Part shown: one piece after another, positions 27,763 to 36,461 of the stretch | Layout of the letters: every line of letters starts with the position of its first letter | Position numbering within the stretch: the first letter of the stretch is position 1 | Source: Oscillibacter valericigenes Sjm18-20 | GTDB taxonomy: Bacteria; Bacillota; Clostridia; Oscillospirales; Oscillospiraceae | Assembly (NCBI GenBank): GCA_000283575.1 | Contig: AP012044.1 | Span: forward strand, 1-64,000 | Reading direction: 5' to 3' | Length of the DNA stretch: 64,000 nucleotides | Program-made: the position numbers and the translations under genes | Notes under the pieces: generated by a model | Seen by the model: only the letters and a program-made list of their open reading frames with translations | What the model was told of the DNA's origin: nothing | The model's database searches: none

Positions 27763-28010
27763 TAAGGAAGATGAGAACATTTTGAAAACGGGGTGCGGGT
27801 CTTCGTTTATTCCAAGGGATAAATCGAATTGCGGAGGGCTTGAGTGCCTTTTTCGTAGGTCAGTTCCCCGCGGGAAATGACATTCTGGCATGCGCCAAGG
27901 GTGGCATACTTGGGCCTACGGTGAGTGACGTATGACTCCGTGGACAGCCTTGCCCCTGCGGGCAGTGCAGTTCTGCAAAAACCGGCAAAGCTGAAAAAGG
28001 GAGCGTTTGC

Positions 28011-29897
28011 ATGAACAAGAAACAAAAAAGACGGCTCATTCGCATTATAGCTGCGGCAGGATTGCTGGTTGCCGTCCGTCTCCTGCCGCTGACGGGTCTT
28101 GCACAGACGCTGTGCTATTTGGTCCCCTACGCGGTGATCGGCTGGGACGTACTGTGGAAAGCGGTTCGCCATATTGCGGGCGGACAGGTTTTTGATGAGA
28201 ATTTCCTGATGGCCCTCGCCACGGTGGGTGCCTTTGGCACCGGCGAATACGCCGAAGCCGTGTTCGTGATGCTTTTCTATCAGGTGGGGGAGCTGTTTCA
28301 GGACTATGCGGTGGGCAAATCCCGGCAGTCCATCGCATCCCTCATGGATATCCGGCCCGACAGCGCTAATGTGGAGAGGGACGGCGTTCTTACGACGCAG
28401 GACCCGGAGGACGTGGCCGTAGGTGAGACCGTGGTGGTAAAGCCCGGCGAACGGGTGCCTCTGGACGGCGTAGTGACGGACGGAACCTCCACCTTGGATA
28501 CCGCCGCCCTCACAGGGGAGGCCGTTCCCCGGGATATCTGCCCGGGAGATCCCATTCTCAGCGGATGCGTGAATCAACGGGGCGTGCTTCGTATCCGGGT
28601 TACGAAGCCCGCGGGAGAGTCCACGGTTTCAAAAATTCTCGAAATGGTGGAGAACGCCGGGGAGCGGAAATCCCGCAGTGAGAATTTTATTACCCGCTTT
28701 GCCCGGTACTATACCCCGTGCGTGGTGCTTGCGGCGGTGCTGCTGTTCCTGCTGCCCACGCTGGCTCTGGCGGTTTTGGATGTCCCGCCGGCATTTCTGG
28801 CTGGTACAGTTTGGACCGACTGGCTCCACCGGGCGCTGATCTTTCTGGTGATCTCCTGCCCATGCGCGCTGGTGATCTCCGTGCCCCTCAGCTTTTTCGG
28901 CGGCATCGGCGGCGCGTCCAGATGCGGGATCCTGGTGAAGGGCGGAAACTATCTGGAGGCGCTTGCCGGGACGCAGACCGTGGTTTTCGACAAGACCGGA
29001 ACCCTTACAAAGGGAACCTTCTCTGTCACCGCCATCCACCCCGAAGAGGGGTATTCCAAAGAACAGGTGTTGGAGTGGGCGGCCCTGGCGGAACAGTTTT
29101 CAGACCATCCCATCTCCAAATCCCTGCGGGCGGCCTGTCCCGTCCGGATGGAGGAGTCCCGCGCCGCAGAGGTGGAGGAAATTTCCGGCCACGGTGTCCG
29201 GGCGAAGATCGACGGCCGCAGAGTCTGTGTGGGCAACGCAAGGCTGATGGAGCGGGAGAATGTCAAGTGGCTTCCCTGCGAGCTGCCCGGTACGATTGTT
29301 CACGTGACGGTGGACGGGTTTTACGCCGGACATATTGTGATTTCAGATGAGGTAAAACCGGACGCGAAAGCGGCGATTGCGGATTTGAAGGCCTGCGGTG
29401 TCAAAAAGACGGTGATGCTTACCGGAGACGCAAAGGCCGTGGCCGCGGCCGTGGCCGGGGAACTGGGCATCGATGAATTTCATGCGGAGCTATTACCGGC
29501 CGATAAAGTGGATTTGACGGAACGCTTCCTCAAAAGCGGAAACGGTAAACTGGCTTTTGTGGGAGACGGGATCAACGACGCGCCGGTTCTGACCCGTGCG
29601 GATATCGGTATTGCCATGGGCGCCATGGGCGCCGACGCGGCCATTGAAGCGGCGGATGTGGTGCTGATGGATGACCGGCCCGACAAGATTGCCGCCGCCG
29701 TACGGATTTCCCGCAAGACGTTGCGAATCGTCCGCCAGAACATTGCCTTTGCGCTGGGTGTGAAGGCTCTGGTGCTGATTTTAGGAGCCTTTGGTATGGC
29801 CAACATGTGGGAGGCGGTGTTTGCCGATGTAGGCGTGGCCTTTCTTGCAATTTTGAATGCCATGCGGGCTATGCGGGTTCGGCAATTCAGCCAATGA
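28011..29897 (+). CDS. cadA: P1B-type metal-exporting ATPase (Cd/Zn/Pb type)
   Basis: Membrane pump that expels soft divalent metals using ATP. The 628-residue protein starts directly with membrane helices, without an N-terminal HMA domain. Visible motifs are TGEAVP near 168 (actuator domain), the ion-pathway CPC at 283-285 within ISCPCALVISVPLSFFGG (typical of the Cd/Zn group rather than the Cu group), phosphorylated Asp327 in DKTGT, the HP motif in SDHPISKSL, and GDGINDAP. ATG with AAAGGGAG upstream. Operon: arsR, HMA protein, ATPase. The symbol cadA is by family; the metal has not been shown. Confidence 0.93.
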   Translation: MNKKQKRRLIRIIAAAGLLVAVRLLPLTGLAQTLCYLVPYAVIGWDVLWKAVRHIAGGQVFDENFLMALATVGAFGTGEYAEAVFVMLFYQVGELFQDYAVGKSRQSIASLMDIRPDSANVERDGVLTTQDPEDVAVGETVVVKPGERVPLDGVVTDGTSTLDTAALTGEAVPRDICPGDPILSGCVNQRGVLRIRVTKPAGESTVSKILEMVENAGERKSRSENFITRFARYYTPCVVLAAVLLFLLPTLALAVLDVPPAFLAGTVWTDWLHRALIFLVISCPCALVISVPLSFFGGIGGASRCGILVKGGNYLEALAGTQTVVFDKTGTLTKGTFSVTAIHPEEGYSKEQVLEWAALAEQFSDHPISKSLRAACPVRMEESRAAEVEEISGHGVRAKIDGRRVCVGNARLMERENVKWLPCELPGTIVHVTVDGFYAGHIVISDEVKPDAKAAIADLKACGVKKTVMLTGDAKAVAAAVAGELGIDEFHAELLPADKVDLTERFLKSGNGKLAFVGDGINDAPVLTRADIGIAMGAMGADAAIEAADVVLMDDRPDKIAAAVRISRKTLRIVRQNIAFALGVKALVLILGAFGMANMWEAVFADVGVAFLAILNAMRAMRVRQFSQ

Positions 29898-29988
29898 GGC
29901 GAATACGGTAAAGATTCTCCTCATGGCGAAAGCATTTCCTGGGAAAATTGGTTGGTAGAAGAGCATGCGAACCCTTTTGCAAATTGAA

Positions 29989-30019
29989 GCGCCGGCCCCG
30001 GATATTCCGGGACCGGCGC
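29989..30019. terminator. Bidirectional terminator between cadA and the antiporter
   Basis: Stem of 13 base pairs with one C-A mismatch (GCGCCGG-C-CCCGGA against TCCGGG-A-CCGGCGC, loop of 3). T-rich sequence follows in the + direction (ATTTTC) and weaker in the minus direction. It separates the convergent metal ATPase and antiporter genes. Confidence 0.8.
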
Positions 30020-30049
30020 ATTTTCAGTATTCGACCATAAGAGGACGGT

Positions 30050-31435
30050 TCAGGTTTTATCTGAATCCTCTTTCGAGGAGCTTTCCTGCTCGGTTCCGGT
30101 ATTCGCTTTGTTTCCGGAGGAAGAGGATCCGCCCTGCGGCTTCCGCTTAAGCCCGTTTGGATGATTGCCATGGAGCTGATTATGCATTTCCAGCATGGTC
30201 TGGGTGGCCTGATCAAACTGCCTGGCCTCCTGGAAGTTCTCCACCAAGTCACTGTGGACCATATCGCTGTAATCCTTTGCCGCGCTCTTAGGATACACGA
30301 CACGGAGTAAAATGGGCGTTAGGATGGCGCAGCTCACCACCGTCAGCACGATGGGCGCCAGGAACACAGAGTCAATCATCCCGCTGGAGATACCCTTATT
30401 GGTTACGATCAGCGCAACTTCTCCGCGGCATACCATGCCAACGCCGATTCGTAGACTTTCAGCATTGGTATAGTGGAACAGCTTTGCGCCAAGACCGCAG
30501 CCGACAACTTTGGTGAGAATTGCAACCAAAATGGAGGCCATCGCCAAAATTATGACCCGCGTGTTCAGGGAGGACAGGACCACCTTCAGTCCGATACTGG
30601 CGAAAAAGATGGGCGAGAGAAACATATAGGACAGTGTTTCACACTGCGACTGTACATAAATAGCCCGGGCAGTATTGGAGATAATAAGCCCCGCGCAGAA
30701 CGCGCCGATGATATCCGCCACACCGAAAACCGTTTCCGCAACATAGGCATAGAAAAAGCAGAACGCCACGGAAATCACGGCAAATCGCTTGCGGTTCCAA
30801 TGAGCGGAGGCCATCCATCTCTGGATACCCCTGTGGAGAAAATACCCCATTCCCGCTGTCACCGTGAAAAACGCCACGATTTTTACCAGCACCATCCAGA
30901 GGCTGACCCCCCCCACAGAGGCGCTGGTAATCAGCGTCAGCAGAATTAGACCCAGTACATCATCGATCAGCGCCGCACCCAGAATCGCGTTGCCGGAGCG
31001 GGTAGAGAGTTTTCCCAGCTCCTTCAGTGTCTCCACGCTGATGGATACGGAGGTAGCGGTAAAGACGGTGCCCACGAACAGATTTTTCAGTGGGTCGCCG
31101 CCATGGTTGAACGTCGCGGCCAGTGCGTAGCCGCCCGCCAGGGGTACCAGCACACCGATCAGAGCAATAAAGAACGCGGCTTTACCGGATTTTCTCAGCT
31201 CACCGATATCTGTTTGCAGACCCGCGCTGAACATCAGCACGATAACGCCCAGTTCTGAAAGCATCGAGAGAAAGTCGCTGGGCTGCACAAGATTCAAAAT
31301 GCTGGGCCCCAACAGCAGTCCCGCAATCAAAGAGCCGACCACCTGAGGCAAATCCACCCGCTTCGACATAATGCCGAAAATTTTTGTTGTCAAAAGAATA
31401 ATGGCGACGTCAAACACATATTGATAAGATTCCAT
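30050..31435 (-). CDS. CPA2-family cation/proton antiporter, copy 1
   Basis: A 461-residue membrane antiporter of the monovalent cation:proton antiporter-2 family (KefB/GerN/NapA-like). About 12 hydrophobic segments fill residues 1-385, with [29 protein letters not shown] and the family's ion-binding FTATSVSIS...[10 protein letters not shown] (two Asp). A hydrophilic tail of about 75 residues follows, rich in Ser, Gln and Lys; there is no TrkA-N or TrkA-C domain. AGAGGT lies before the ATG. It is nearly identical to the gene 2.2 kb upstream. Substrate (Na+ or K+) is unknown. Confidence 0.93.
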   Translation of the reverse strand: MESYQYVFDVAIILLTTKIFGIMSKRVDLPQVVGSLIAGLLLGPSILNLVQPSDFLSMLSELGVIVLMFSAGLQTDIGELRKSGKAAFFIALIGVLVPLAGGYALAATFNHGGDPLKNLFVGTVFTATSVSISVETLKELGKLSTRSGNAILGAALIDDVLGLILLTLITSASVGGVSLWMVLVKIVAFFTVTAGMGYFLHRGIQRWMASAHWNRKRFAVISVAFCFFYAYVAETVFGVADIIGAFCAGLIISNTARAIYVQSQCETLSYMFLSPIFFASIGLKVVLSSLNTRVIILAMASILVAILTKVVGCGLGAKLFHYTNAESLRIGVGMVCRGEVALIVTNKGISSGMIDSVFLAPIVLTVVSCAILTPILLRVVYPKSAAKDYSDMVHSDLVENFQEARQFDQATQTMLEMHNQLHGNHPNGLKRKPQGGSSSSGNKANTGTEQESSSKEDSDKT

Positions 31436-31757
31436 AAAAACAATACCTCTTATCCGAATTACAGCCGTTTTTCGGCTGTCCCCGCATGAATGAGATACTT
31501 CCCTCCCCTCTTTGTTACCGCCTGGATGGCTTGCTTTATTTACATTACATTATCGAGACTAACACAAACTGATGGCAAAGTCCAGCCAAGGGATTTGTCA
31601 AAAATCACAAGCTATGATAAAAATAAATATAAAATTTGTGCATAAAGCACATATCTTCGTATATTTTTATCACTCAATGAGTTTTTAATAAACTTTTTGT
31701 TGAAAATTTTCAAATTATATAAATTATATCTTTTTAAAATACGACAGGAAATACGCG
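30050..31757 (-). repeat. Tandem duplication, copy 1
   Basis: The whole antiporter gene and about 300 bases of its upstream region are repeated at 32234-33980 in the same orientation. Shared landmarks beyond the gene include the AGAGGT ribosome site and CGACAGGAAATACGCG (31742-31757 here, 33965-33980 in copy 2). The upstream part has diverged more than the coding part. Confidence 0.85.
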
Positions 31758-31783
31758 TTCAAAAAGAACGTCAAATAAAAAGA

Positions 31784-31812
31784 CAAGACCATGGCTTATA
31801 GCCATGGTCTTG
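31784..31812 (-). terminator. Terminator-like hairpin next to the IS66 remnant
   Basis: Perfect 13-base-pair stem CAAGACCATGGCT/AGCCATGGTCTTG with a 3-base loop, followed on the minus strand by a T-rich tract (TCTTTTTATTTG). It lies between the two antiporter copies and could stop transcription from copy 2 or from the lost IS. Confidence 0.7.
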
Positions 31813-31849
31813 CAGATATTGGGGAGAAAAGGGGGCAGCAACTGCGTCA

Positions 31850-32131
31850 GCCGCTCAGGATGCCGTTCCAATACCAGTTCGGTGCGGTTTTGAAAATATA
31901 CATCTGACGGGCGAACGGATTTAGTCCATTCTTTTAGCCGCTTATACAGCAGGATAAATCCGAGGCTACCCAAGTACAGGGCTTTGATTCGGTCTGTCCG
32001 GCGTTCGTAGAGCAAAAAAAGACTGTTGGAAAATGGGTCTGGTTTGAAGCTTTACTTAAGGTGGCAGCCAAACCGTTTAGTGTTTTGTTCGACGTATACA
32101 GAAAAGTGGAACTTTGTAAAAGCAAGTTCAT
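31850..32131 (-). pseudogene. IS66-family tnpB remnant
   Basis: Two minus-strand frames give adjoining pieces of the short IS66 accessory protein TnpB. The first reads LYTSNKTLNGLAATLSKAS, which resembles the family's YTDLRKGIDGLAAIV. The second, after a frameshift near 32010, reads YERRTDRIKALYLGSLGFIL with LYKRLKEW, like the family's RRSDRIKALYWEGDGFLLLYKRL. The protein is broken, has no intact start, and no tnpA or tnpC is seen. It sits exactly between the duplicated antiporter copies, which suggests a role in creating or interrupting the duplication. Confidence 0.6.
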
Positions 32132-32233
32132 TGACGGGAGCAGCGTTTTGCGATTTGAAACCTCTATAAGTTTCTGGATGCTGTTGTCCCAGGCAATGTC
32201 ACTATTTTTGAACCTTGGATTTGACGCTTATGC

Positions 32234-33619
32234 TCATGTTTTGTCTGAATCCTCGTTCGGGGAGCTTTGCTGCTCAGTTCCGGTATTCGCCTTGCTTTCG
32301 GAGGGAGAGGTCCTGCCCTGCGGCTTCCGCTTAAGCCCGCTGGGACTATTGCCATGGAGTTGGTTATGCATTTCCAACATGGTTTGGGCGGCCTGATCAA
32401 ACTGCCTGGCCTCCTGGAAGTTTTCCACCAAGTCGCTGTGAACCAGATCGCTGATATCCTTTTCGGGGTTCTTGGGATATACGGCCCGAAGTAAAATAGG
32501 CGTTACAATTGTGGAGGCCACCACCATCAGAATCATCGGCGCCAGAAGCACGGAGTCCATCATCCCACTGGCGATGCCCTTGTTAGCCACGATCAGCGCG
32601 ACTTCTCCGCGGGATATCATGCCAACACCGATTCGTAGACTTTCAGCATTGGTGTAGTGGAACAGCTTTGCGCCGAGGCCGCAGCCGACGACCTTCGTAA
32701 CAATGGCCAACAAAATGGCAATTACCGACAGCATTACAACCCTCGCATTCATGGAGGACAGGACCACCTTCAGTCCAACGCTGGCAAAAAAGATGGGGGA
32801 GAGAAACATATAGGACAGTGTTTCGCACTGTGATTGTACATAGATAGCCCGGGCAGTGTTAGAGATAATAAGTCCCGCGCAAAACGCGCCGATGATATCC
32901 GCCACACCGAAAACCGTTTCGGCGATATAGGCATAGAAAAAGCAGAACGCCACGGAGATCACGGCAAACCGCTTGCGGTTCCAGCTCGCCGAGGCCATCC
33001 ATATCTGAATGCCCTTGTGGAGAAAATACCCCATTCCCGCCGTCACCGCGAAAAACGCCACGATCTTTGCCAGCACCATCCAGAGGCTGACGCCCCCCAC
33101 AGAGGCACTGGTAATCAGTGTCAGCAGAATCAGACCCAGCACATCGTCGATCAGTGCCGCGCCCAAAATCGCGTTGCCGGAGCGGGTTGAGAGTTTTCCA
33201 AGCTCTTTCAGCGTCTCCACGCTGATGGATACGGAGGTGGCGGTAAACACGGTGCCCACGAACAGATTTTTCAGCGGGTCGCCGCCATGGTTGAACGCCG
33301 CGGCCAGTGCGTAGCCGCCCGCCAGGGGCACCAGTACGCCGATCAGAGCAATAAAAAACGCGGCTTTTCCGGATTTTTTCAATTCTTTGATATCCGTTTG
33401 CAGACCTGCGCTGAACATCAGCACGATGACGCCAAGCTCTGAAAGCATCGAGAGAAAATCACTGGGCTGCACAAGATTTAAAACGCTGGGCCCCAGCAGC
33501 AGTCCCGCAATCAAAGAGCCGACCACCTGAGGCATATCCACCCGCTTCGACATAATGCCGAAGATTTTTGTCACCAGGATAATCATGGCGACATCAAACA
33601 CATACTGATAGGATTCCAT
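32234..33619 (-). CDS. CPA2-family cation/proton antiporter, copy 2
   Basis: Second copy of the antiporter at 30050-31435, also 461 residues, with the same membrane plan and the same hydrophilic tail. By eye more than 90% of residues agree; differences are mostly conservative (VAMIILVTK against [16 protein letters not shown] against VDLPQVV) and denser in the tail. Both copies have an open frame, the ion-binding Asp pair and an AGAGGT ribosome site, so both may be active, possibly with different expression because their upstream regions have diverged. No terminator is seen right after its stop. Confidence 0.93.
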   Translation of the reverse strand: MESYQYVFDVAMIILVTKIFGIMSKRVDMPQVVGSLIAGLLLGPSVLNLVQPSDFLSMLSELGVIVLMFSAGLQTDIKELKKSGKAAFFIALIGVLVPLAGGYALAAAFNHGGDPLKNLFVGTVFTATSVSISVETLKELGKLSTRSGNAILGAALIDDVLGLILLTLITSASVGGVSLWMVLAKIVAFFAVTAGMGYFLHKGIQIWMASASWNRKRFAVISVAFCFFYAYIAETVFGVADIIGAFCAGLIISNTARAIYVQSQCETLSYMFLSPIFFASVGLKVVLSSMNARVVMLSVIAILLAIVTKVVGCGLGAKLFHYTNAESLRIGVGMISRGEVALIVANKGIASGMMDSVLLAPMILMVVASTIVTPILLRAVYPKNPEKDISDLVHSDLVENFQEARQFDQAAQTMLEMHNQLHGNSPSGLKRKPQGRTSPSESKANTGTEQQSSPNEDSDKT

Positions 33620-33980
33620 AAAAACAATACCTCTTATTCAAATTGCAGCCGCCCTCCGGCTGCCCCCGCGGTGAGCAAAACGCCTCAAACCTCTTTGCCG
33701 CCGCTTTTCAAACGCTGCGTTCCGGCTCGTGCCGCCGCCTGAGTTGGAATGTATCGCTTATTTGTGCATCATCGAGACTAACACAGACCGAAGGTAAAGT
33801 CCAGCTAAGAATTACCATAAAATACATAATTTTTTTATAAAAATGAAAGAAAAATTATAAATAATATACATAACTTCGTGCATTTTCTATGTTTCAAAAA
33901 TTCTTAACGAATTTTTTGCAGGAAATCATTCAACTATAGTACTTATTAATTTTTCCCGGAAATGCGACAGGAAATACGCG
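32234..33980 (-). repeat. Tandem duplication, copy 2
   Basis: Direct repeat of 30050-31757. The offset between copies is 2184 bases at the gene starts and 2223 at the distal landmark, showing about 39 bases of indel difference in the AT-rich upstream part. The 454-base gap from 33620 to 34073 consists of this upstream part and the tRNA terminator. Confidence 0.85.
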
Positions 33981-34032
33981 CTTGTAAATTGCCGTCTGAT
34001 TGCCCCCTGTTTGATAATCTTTATTAAATAGA

Positions 34033-34072
34033 CAAAAGCACTCCCCACCCGATTGGGTGGAGAGTGCTTTTG
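34033..34072 (-). terminator. tRNA-Gly terminator
   Basis: An 18-base stem with a single mismatch (CAAAAGCACTCCCCACCC against GGGTGGAGAGTGCTTTTG, loop GATT). On the minus strand it ends in a T-rich run and starts one base after the tRNA CCA end. Confidence 0.85.
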
Positions 34073-34073
34073 C

Positions 34074-34149
34074 TGGAGCGGGCAACGAGGCTCGAACTCG
34101 CTACCTCCACCTTGGCAAGGTGGCGCTCTACCAGATGAGCTATGCCCGC
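34074..34149 (-). tRNA. tRNA-Gly (anticodon GCC)
   Basis: A 76-base cloverleaf on the minus strand, including an encoded CCA end. The acceptor stem is GCGGGCA/TGCCCGC, the D arm starts TAGCTC, the anticodon loop is CTTGCCAA with anticodon GCC, and the T arm contains GTTCGAGCC. It has its own promoter and terminator. No integrase or att duplication lies next to it. Confidence 0.97.
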
Positions 34150-34161
34150 GAAACAAAGGTT

Positions 34162-34190
34162 ATTTTAGCAAATAACTTTCTGCCTGTCAA
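34162..34190 (-). promoter_or_regulatory. tRNA-Gly promoter
   Basis: TTGACA (34190-34185), 17 bases, TAAAAT (34167-34162) on the minus strand, 12 bases before the mature tRNA. The -35 box includes the TGA stop codon of the upstream lipoprotein gene. Confidence 0.85.
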
Positions 34191-34909
34191 CCCTTATTTA
34201 CCGAATTTTCAAAGGGAGCTTTAAAGTCGCCTTCCGGCATCTCCTTCGGCTGCATAGCGTCTTCGGCGGCGGAACTCAAATTGAACTCAATCAGACCTAC
34301 GGCCCCATCTGCCGGATAGTAGGAAATCGTCCACTCCGGTGTGTCCGTCAGCTCCCGTTCCGCGCGCAGGTCCGATACCGTTTGCTCGACCGCGGCCCGG
34401 TCTTCCGCCCGCCAGTAGCCCACGCGGACCGTCAGTTCCGCCTTCCCTTCGTCCAGTGCCGTCTCCAGCAGGCTCTGTAGCGCCGTGACGCTGGTGGCGT
34501 TGACAATGGCCGCAATTTGATCCGCCGTGCGGCGATAGCACAGCTGGATAGACAACTCATAATACCCCCTCTGAGCGGTACTGGAGGAGGTGATGTATTC
34601 CAGCGCGTAATTCCCAAGGGCGGTCTCCTGCTGCACCTCCGCGGCAGCCTTTTCCAGTGCGTCCGCCACGGTGACGCCGTCATCATAGCTATACAGGCGG
34701 ATCACCGCCTGTTCCGTGTGCTGGCCGATCAGCAGCATCAGGTCGTTGACGATGTCCTGATAGTTTTCCGCCCGCAGGGTGCCGGTGGCCTCGCTCTCCC
34801 AGAACTTGCTGGAATGGGCCTCCACCGTGCTGTACTCCCGATCCAGAAGGGAGGCGCAGCCGGTGAGCAGGACACAGCCCGCCAGCAGCAGACATATCCG
34901 CTTTTTCAT
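34187..34909 (-). CDS. Lipoprotein of unknown function
   Basis: A 240-residue protein with a lipoprotein signal peptide (MKKRICLLLAGCVLLTGCAS; lipobox LLTGC, acylated Cys18). The mature part is acidic and mixed alpha/beta, without further membrane segments, and has two similar-looking stretches (AVIRLYSYDDGV and LTVRVGYWRAED), which may be a repeat. I do not recognise a family. The ATG at 34909 follows GGGAGGCGTGGGCGG; an in-frame start 23 codons earlier would destroy the signal peptide. It is the last gene of the parE-parC-yitT-LUD run. Confidence 0.75.
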   Translation of the reverse strand: MKKRICLLLAGCVLLTGCASLLDREYSTVEAHSSKFWESEATGTLRAENYQDIVNDLMLLIGQHTEQAVIRLYSYDDGVTVADALEKAAAEVQQETALGNYALEYITSSSTAQRGYYELSIQLCYRRTADQIAAIVNATSVTALQSLLETALDEGKAELTVRVGYWRAEDRAAVEQTVSDLRAERELTDTPEWTISYYPADGAVGLIEFNLSSAAEDAMQPKEMPEGDFKAPFENSVNKG

Positions 34910-34955
34910 CCGCCCACGCCTCCCTTTGGCCCGGCAAATAGCCGGATGCCGGTTT

Positions 34956-35549
34956 TTAATAGCCCAGATCCTCATCAATGAGGATGACTTCGGTTTCCAT
35001 TCCGCTCATGGGTCTCCACAGCACCGCCAGCCCCCGGCAAATGCGATTGGGACTCTTGCAGTCATAGCACCGGTCGCCCTTGACGGCGCATGGGGTTTTT
35101 GTCTGGAGCCGCTGCGCGTTTTTGGGCGCGGCAATATTCCGGGCGCGCCACAGCGCCTCGTCGTAGGTGGCCGCCAGCTTGTTGCGGCCCACCACCAGAT
35201 ACAGCTTCTCGTGGCCGTACAGCATGGAGGCCACCCGGTTGCCATTGCCGTCGATGTTGATGATGTCCCCGTCTTCAGAAAGGCCGTTGACGGAGGACAG
35301 GTATACCTGGGCCTTCTCCGCCTCGCCGGTGGAGATAGGAGTGCCCTGCCAGTGCCAGTATACGCTGTTATGGGTGGACAGGCTCTCGTACAGGCCCATG
35401 TCCCGCAGGGTCACGGAACCGCCAAAACCCACGGTCCTGCCGTCGATGGCCTTGTTGAGATAGTCGGCCGCCGCTTCTTTTGTTTGAAACAGCTGCACAT
35501 TAAAACCGCGCGATTTCAAGTTTTCCGCCGCTTTTTTCAGATCCGCCAT
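34956..35549 (-). CDS. LUD domain protein (lactate utilisation LutC-like)
   Basis: A 197-residue LUD-domain protein, starting MADLKKAAENLKSRGF from the ATG at 35549, which follows GGAGG. It has GFGGSVTLRDMGL in the middle and GRNKLAATYDEAL, and a C-terminal segment with several cysteines (DRCYDCKSPNRICRGL). LUD domains occur in LutB/LutC, which take part in lactate oxidation, but lone members of this size are common in Clostridia and have no known reaction. The gene starts one base after the yitT stop, so the two are translationally linked. No lutA or lutB is near. Confidence 0.82.
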   Translation of the reverse strand: MADLKKAAENLKSRGFNVQLFQTKEAAADYLNKAIDGRTVGFGGSVTLRDMGLYESLSTHNSVYWHWQGTPISTGEAEKAQVYLSSVNGLSEDGDIINIDGNGNRVASMLYGHEKLYLVVGRNKLAATYDEALWRARNIAAPKNAQRLQTKTPCAVKGDRCYDCKSPNRICRGLAVLWRPMSGMETEVILIDEDLGY

Positions 35550-35550
35550 A

Positions 35551-36417
35551 TCACAAATCCTCCTTCTTATATTCCCCAAAACCCTCGCCCAGCACATCGT
35601 GGGCGTTGCAAACAATCAAAAATGCGCGGGGGTCAGTCTCATGGACGATGCGCTTTATCTCCACGATCTCCCGCTGCTTGAAGGCTACCAGCAGCACGTG
35701 CTTTTCGTCGCCTGTATAGGCCCCTTCGGCGCTGAGGATTGTGACCCCCCGGTCGCGGGCCAGTATGGCGTCCGCTGTTTTACGCCAGCTGTCTGAAATA
35801 ATGTACGCTACCTTGGACTCGTCCAGACCATAGAGCATTTTGTCGATGACCACAGCGGAGACAAACAGGGCCACCAGGCCGTACAGCGCGGCGCTGACGC
35901 TGCCGAATACCACGGCCACCAGCGTCAGAACCACGAAATCCGGGATCAGCACCAGCTTCCCCATGGGGAGCCACGGGAATTTTAGCTTCAAAAGCCGGGC
36001 CACCACATCGGTGCCGCCGGTGGTGGCGCCCTGGGAAAAGACCATTCCTATGCCAACGCCCATCATGGCTCCGCCCACAAGGCAAGCCAACATGGTATCC
36101 ATTGCGGAAAATTTGTACAGCAGAGCGATGCCGTCGATGGCCAGGGAACTGACCAGCATGGAGAACAGGGAGGAAACCAGAAGATGCCATCCGATCAGTT
36201 TCCACCCTAGCAGAAAGAGAGGTACGTTCAAAACCGCCACCAAAATGCCCACCGACGCCCAGGGAAGCAGCACGTTGATGACCTGCGCAAGACCTGTCAG
36301 GCCGCCCATACCGATCTGGTTCGGCTCAAAAAAGCAATCGAAGGACAGTGCAAAAATTACGGAACCCAGAAAAATGATACCATAGCTCTTCAAAATTTTT
36401 TTGAAAATACAGACCAT
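35551..36417 (-). CDS. YitT family membrane protein
   Basis: A 288-residue protein with five or six hydrophobic segments in the first 170 residues (GIIFLGSVIFALSFDCFFEP; GATTGGTDVVARLL is the family's conserved loop) and a soluble C-terminal DUF2179 domain of about 85 residues (ISDSWRKTADAI...RGVTILSAEGAYTG). YitT proteins are found in most Firmicutes; their function is unknown. The ATG at 36417 has only a weak GGATG site in front. It lies 44 bases after the parC-like gene and overlaps nothing. Confidence 0.88.
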   Translation of the reverse strand: MVCIFKKILKSYGIIFLGSVIFALSFDCFFEPNQIGMGGLTGLAQVINVLLPWASVGILVAVLNVPLFLLGWKLIGWHLLVSSLFSMLVSSLAIDGIALLYKFSAMDTMLACLVGGAMMGVGIGMVFSQGATTGGTDVVARLLKLKFPWLPMGKLVLIPDFVVLTLVAVVFGSVSAALYGLVALFVSAVVIDKMLYGLDESKVAYIISDSWRKTADAILARDRGVTILSAEGAYTGDEKHVLLVAFKQREIVEIKRIVHETDPRAFLIVCNAHDVLGEGFGEYKKEDL

Positions 36418-36461
36418 CTCTTTTCATCCGATCTCATTCAAAAGACCAAAACAACTATAAA

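Noticed and set aside
30050..33980. Antiporter repeats as a CRISPR array or other short-repeat structure
   Set aside because: The repeats are two long gene copies; no short regularly spaced repeats were seen anywhere in the window.
34074..34149. tRNA-Gly as attachment site of an integrated element
   Set aside because: No integrase gene, no repeated tRNA end and no phage or plasmid genes lie on either side.
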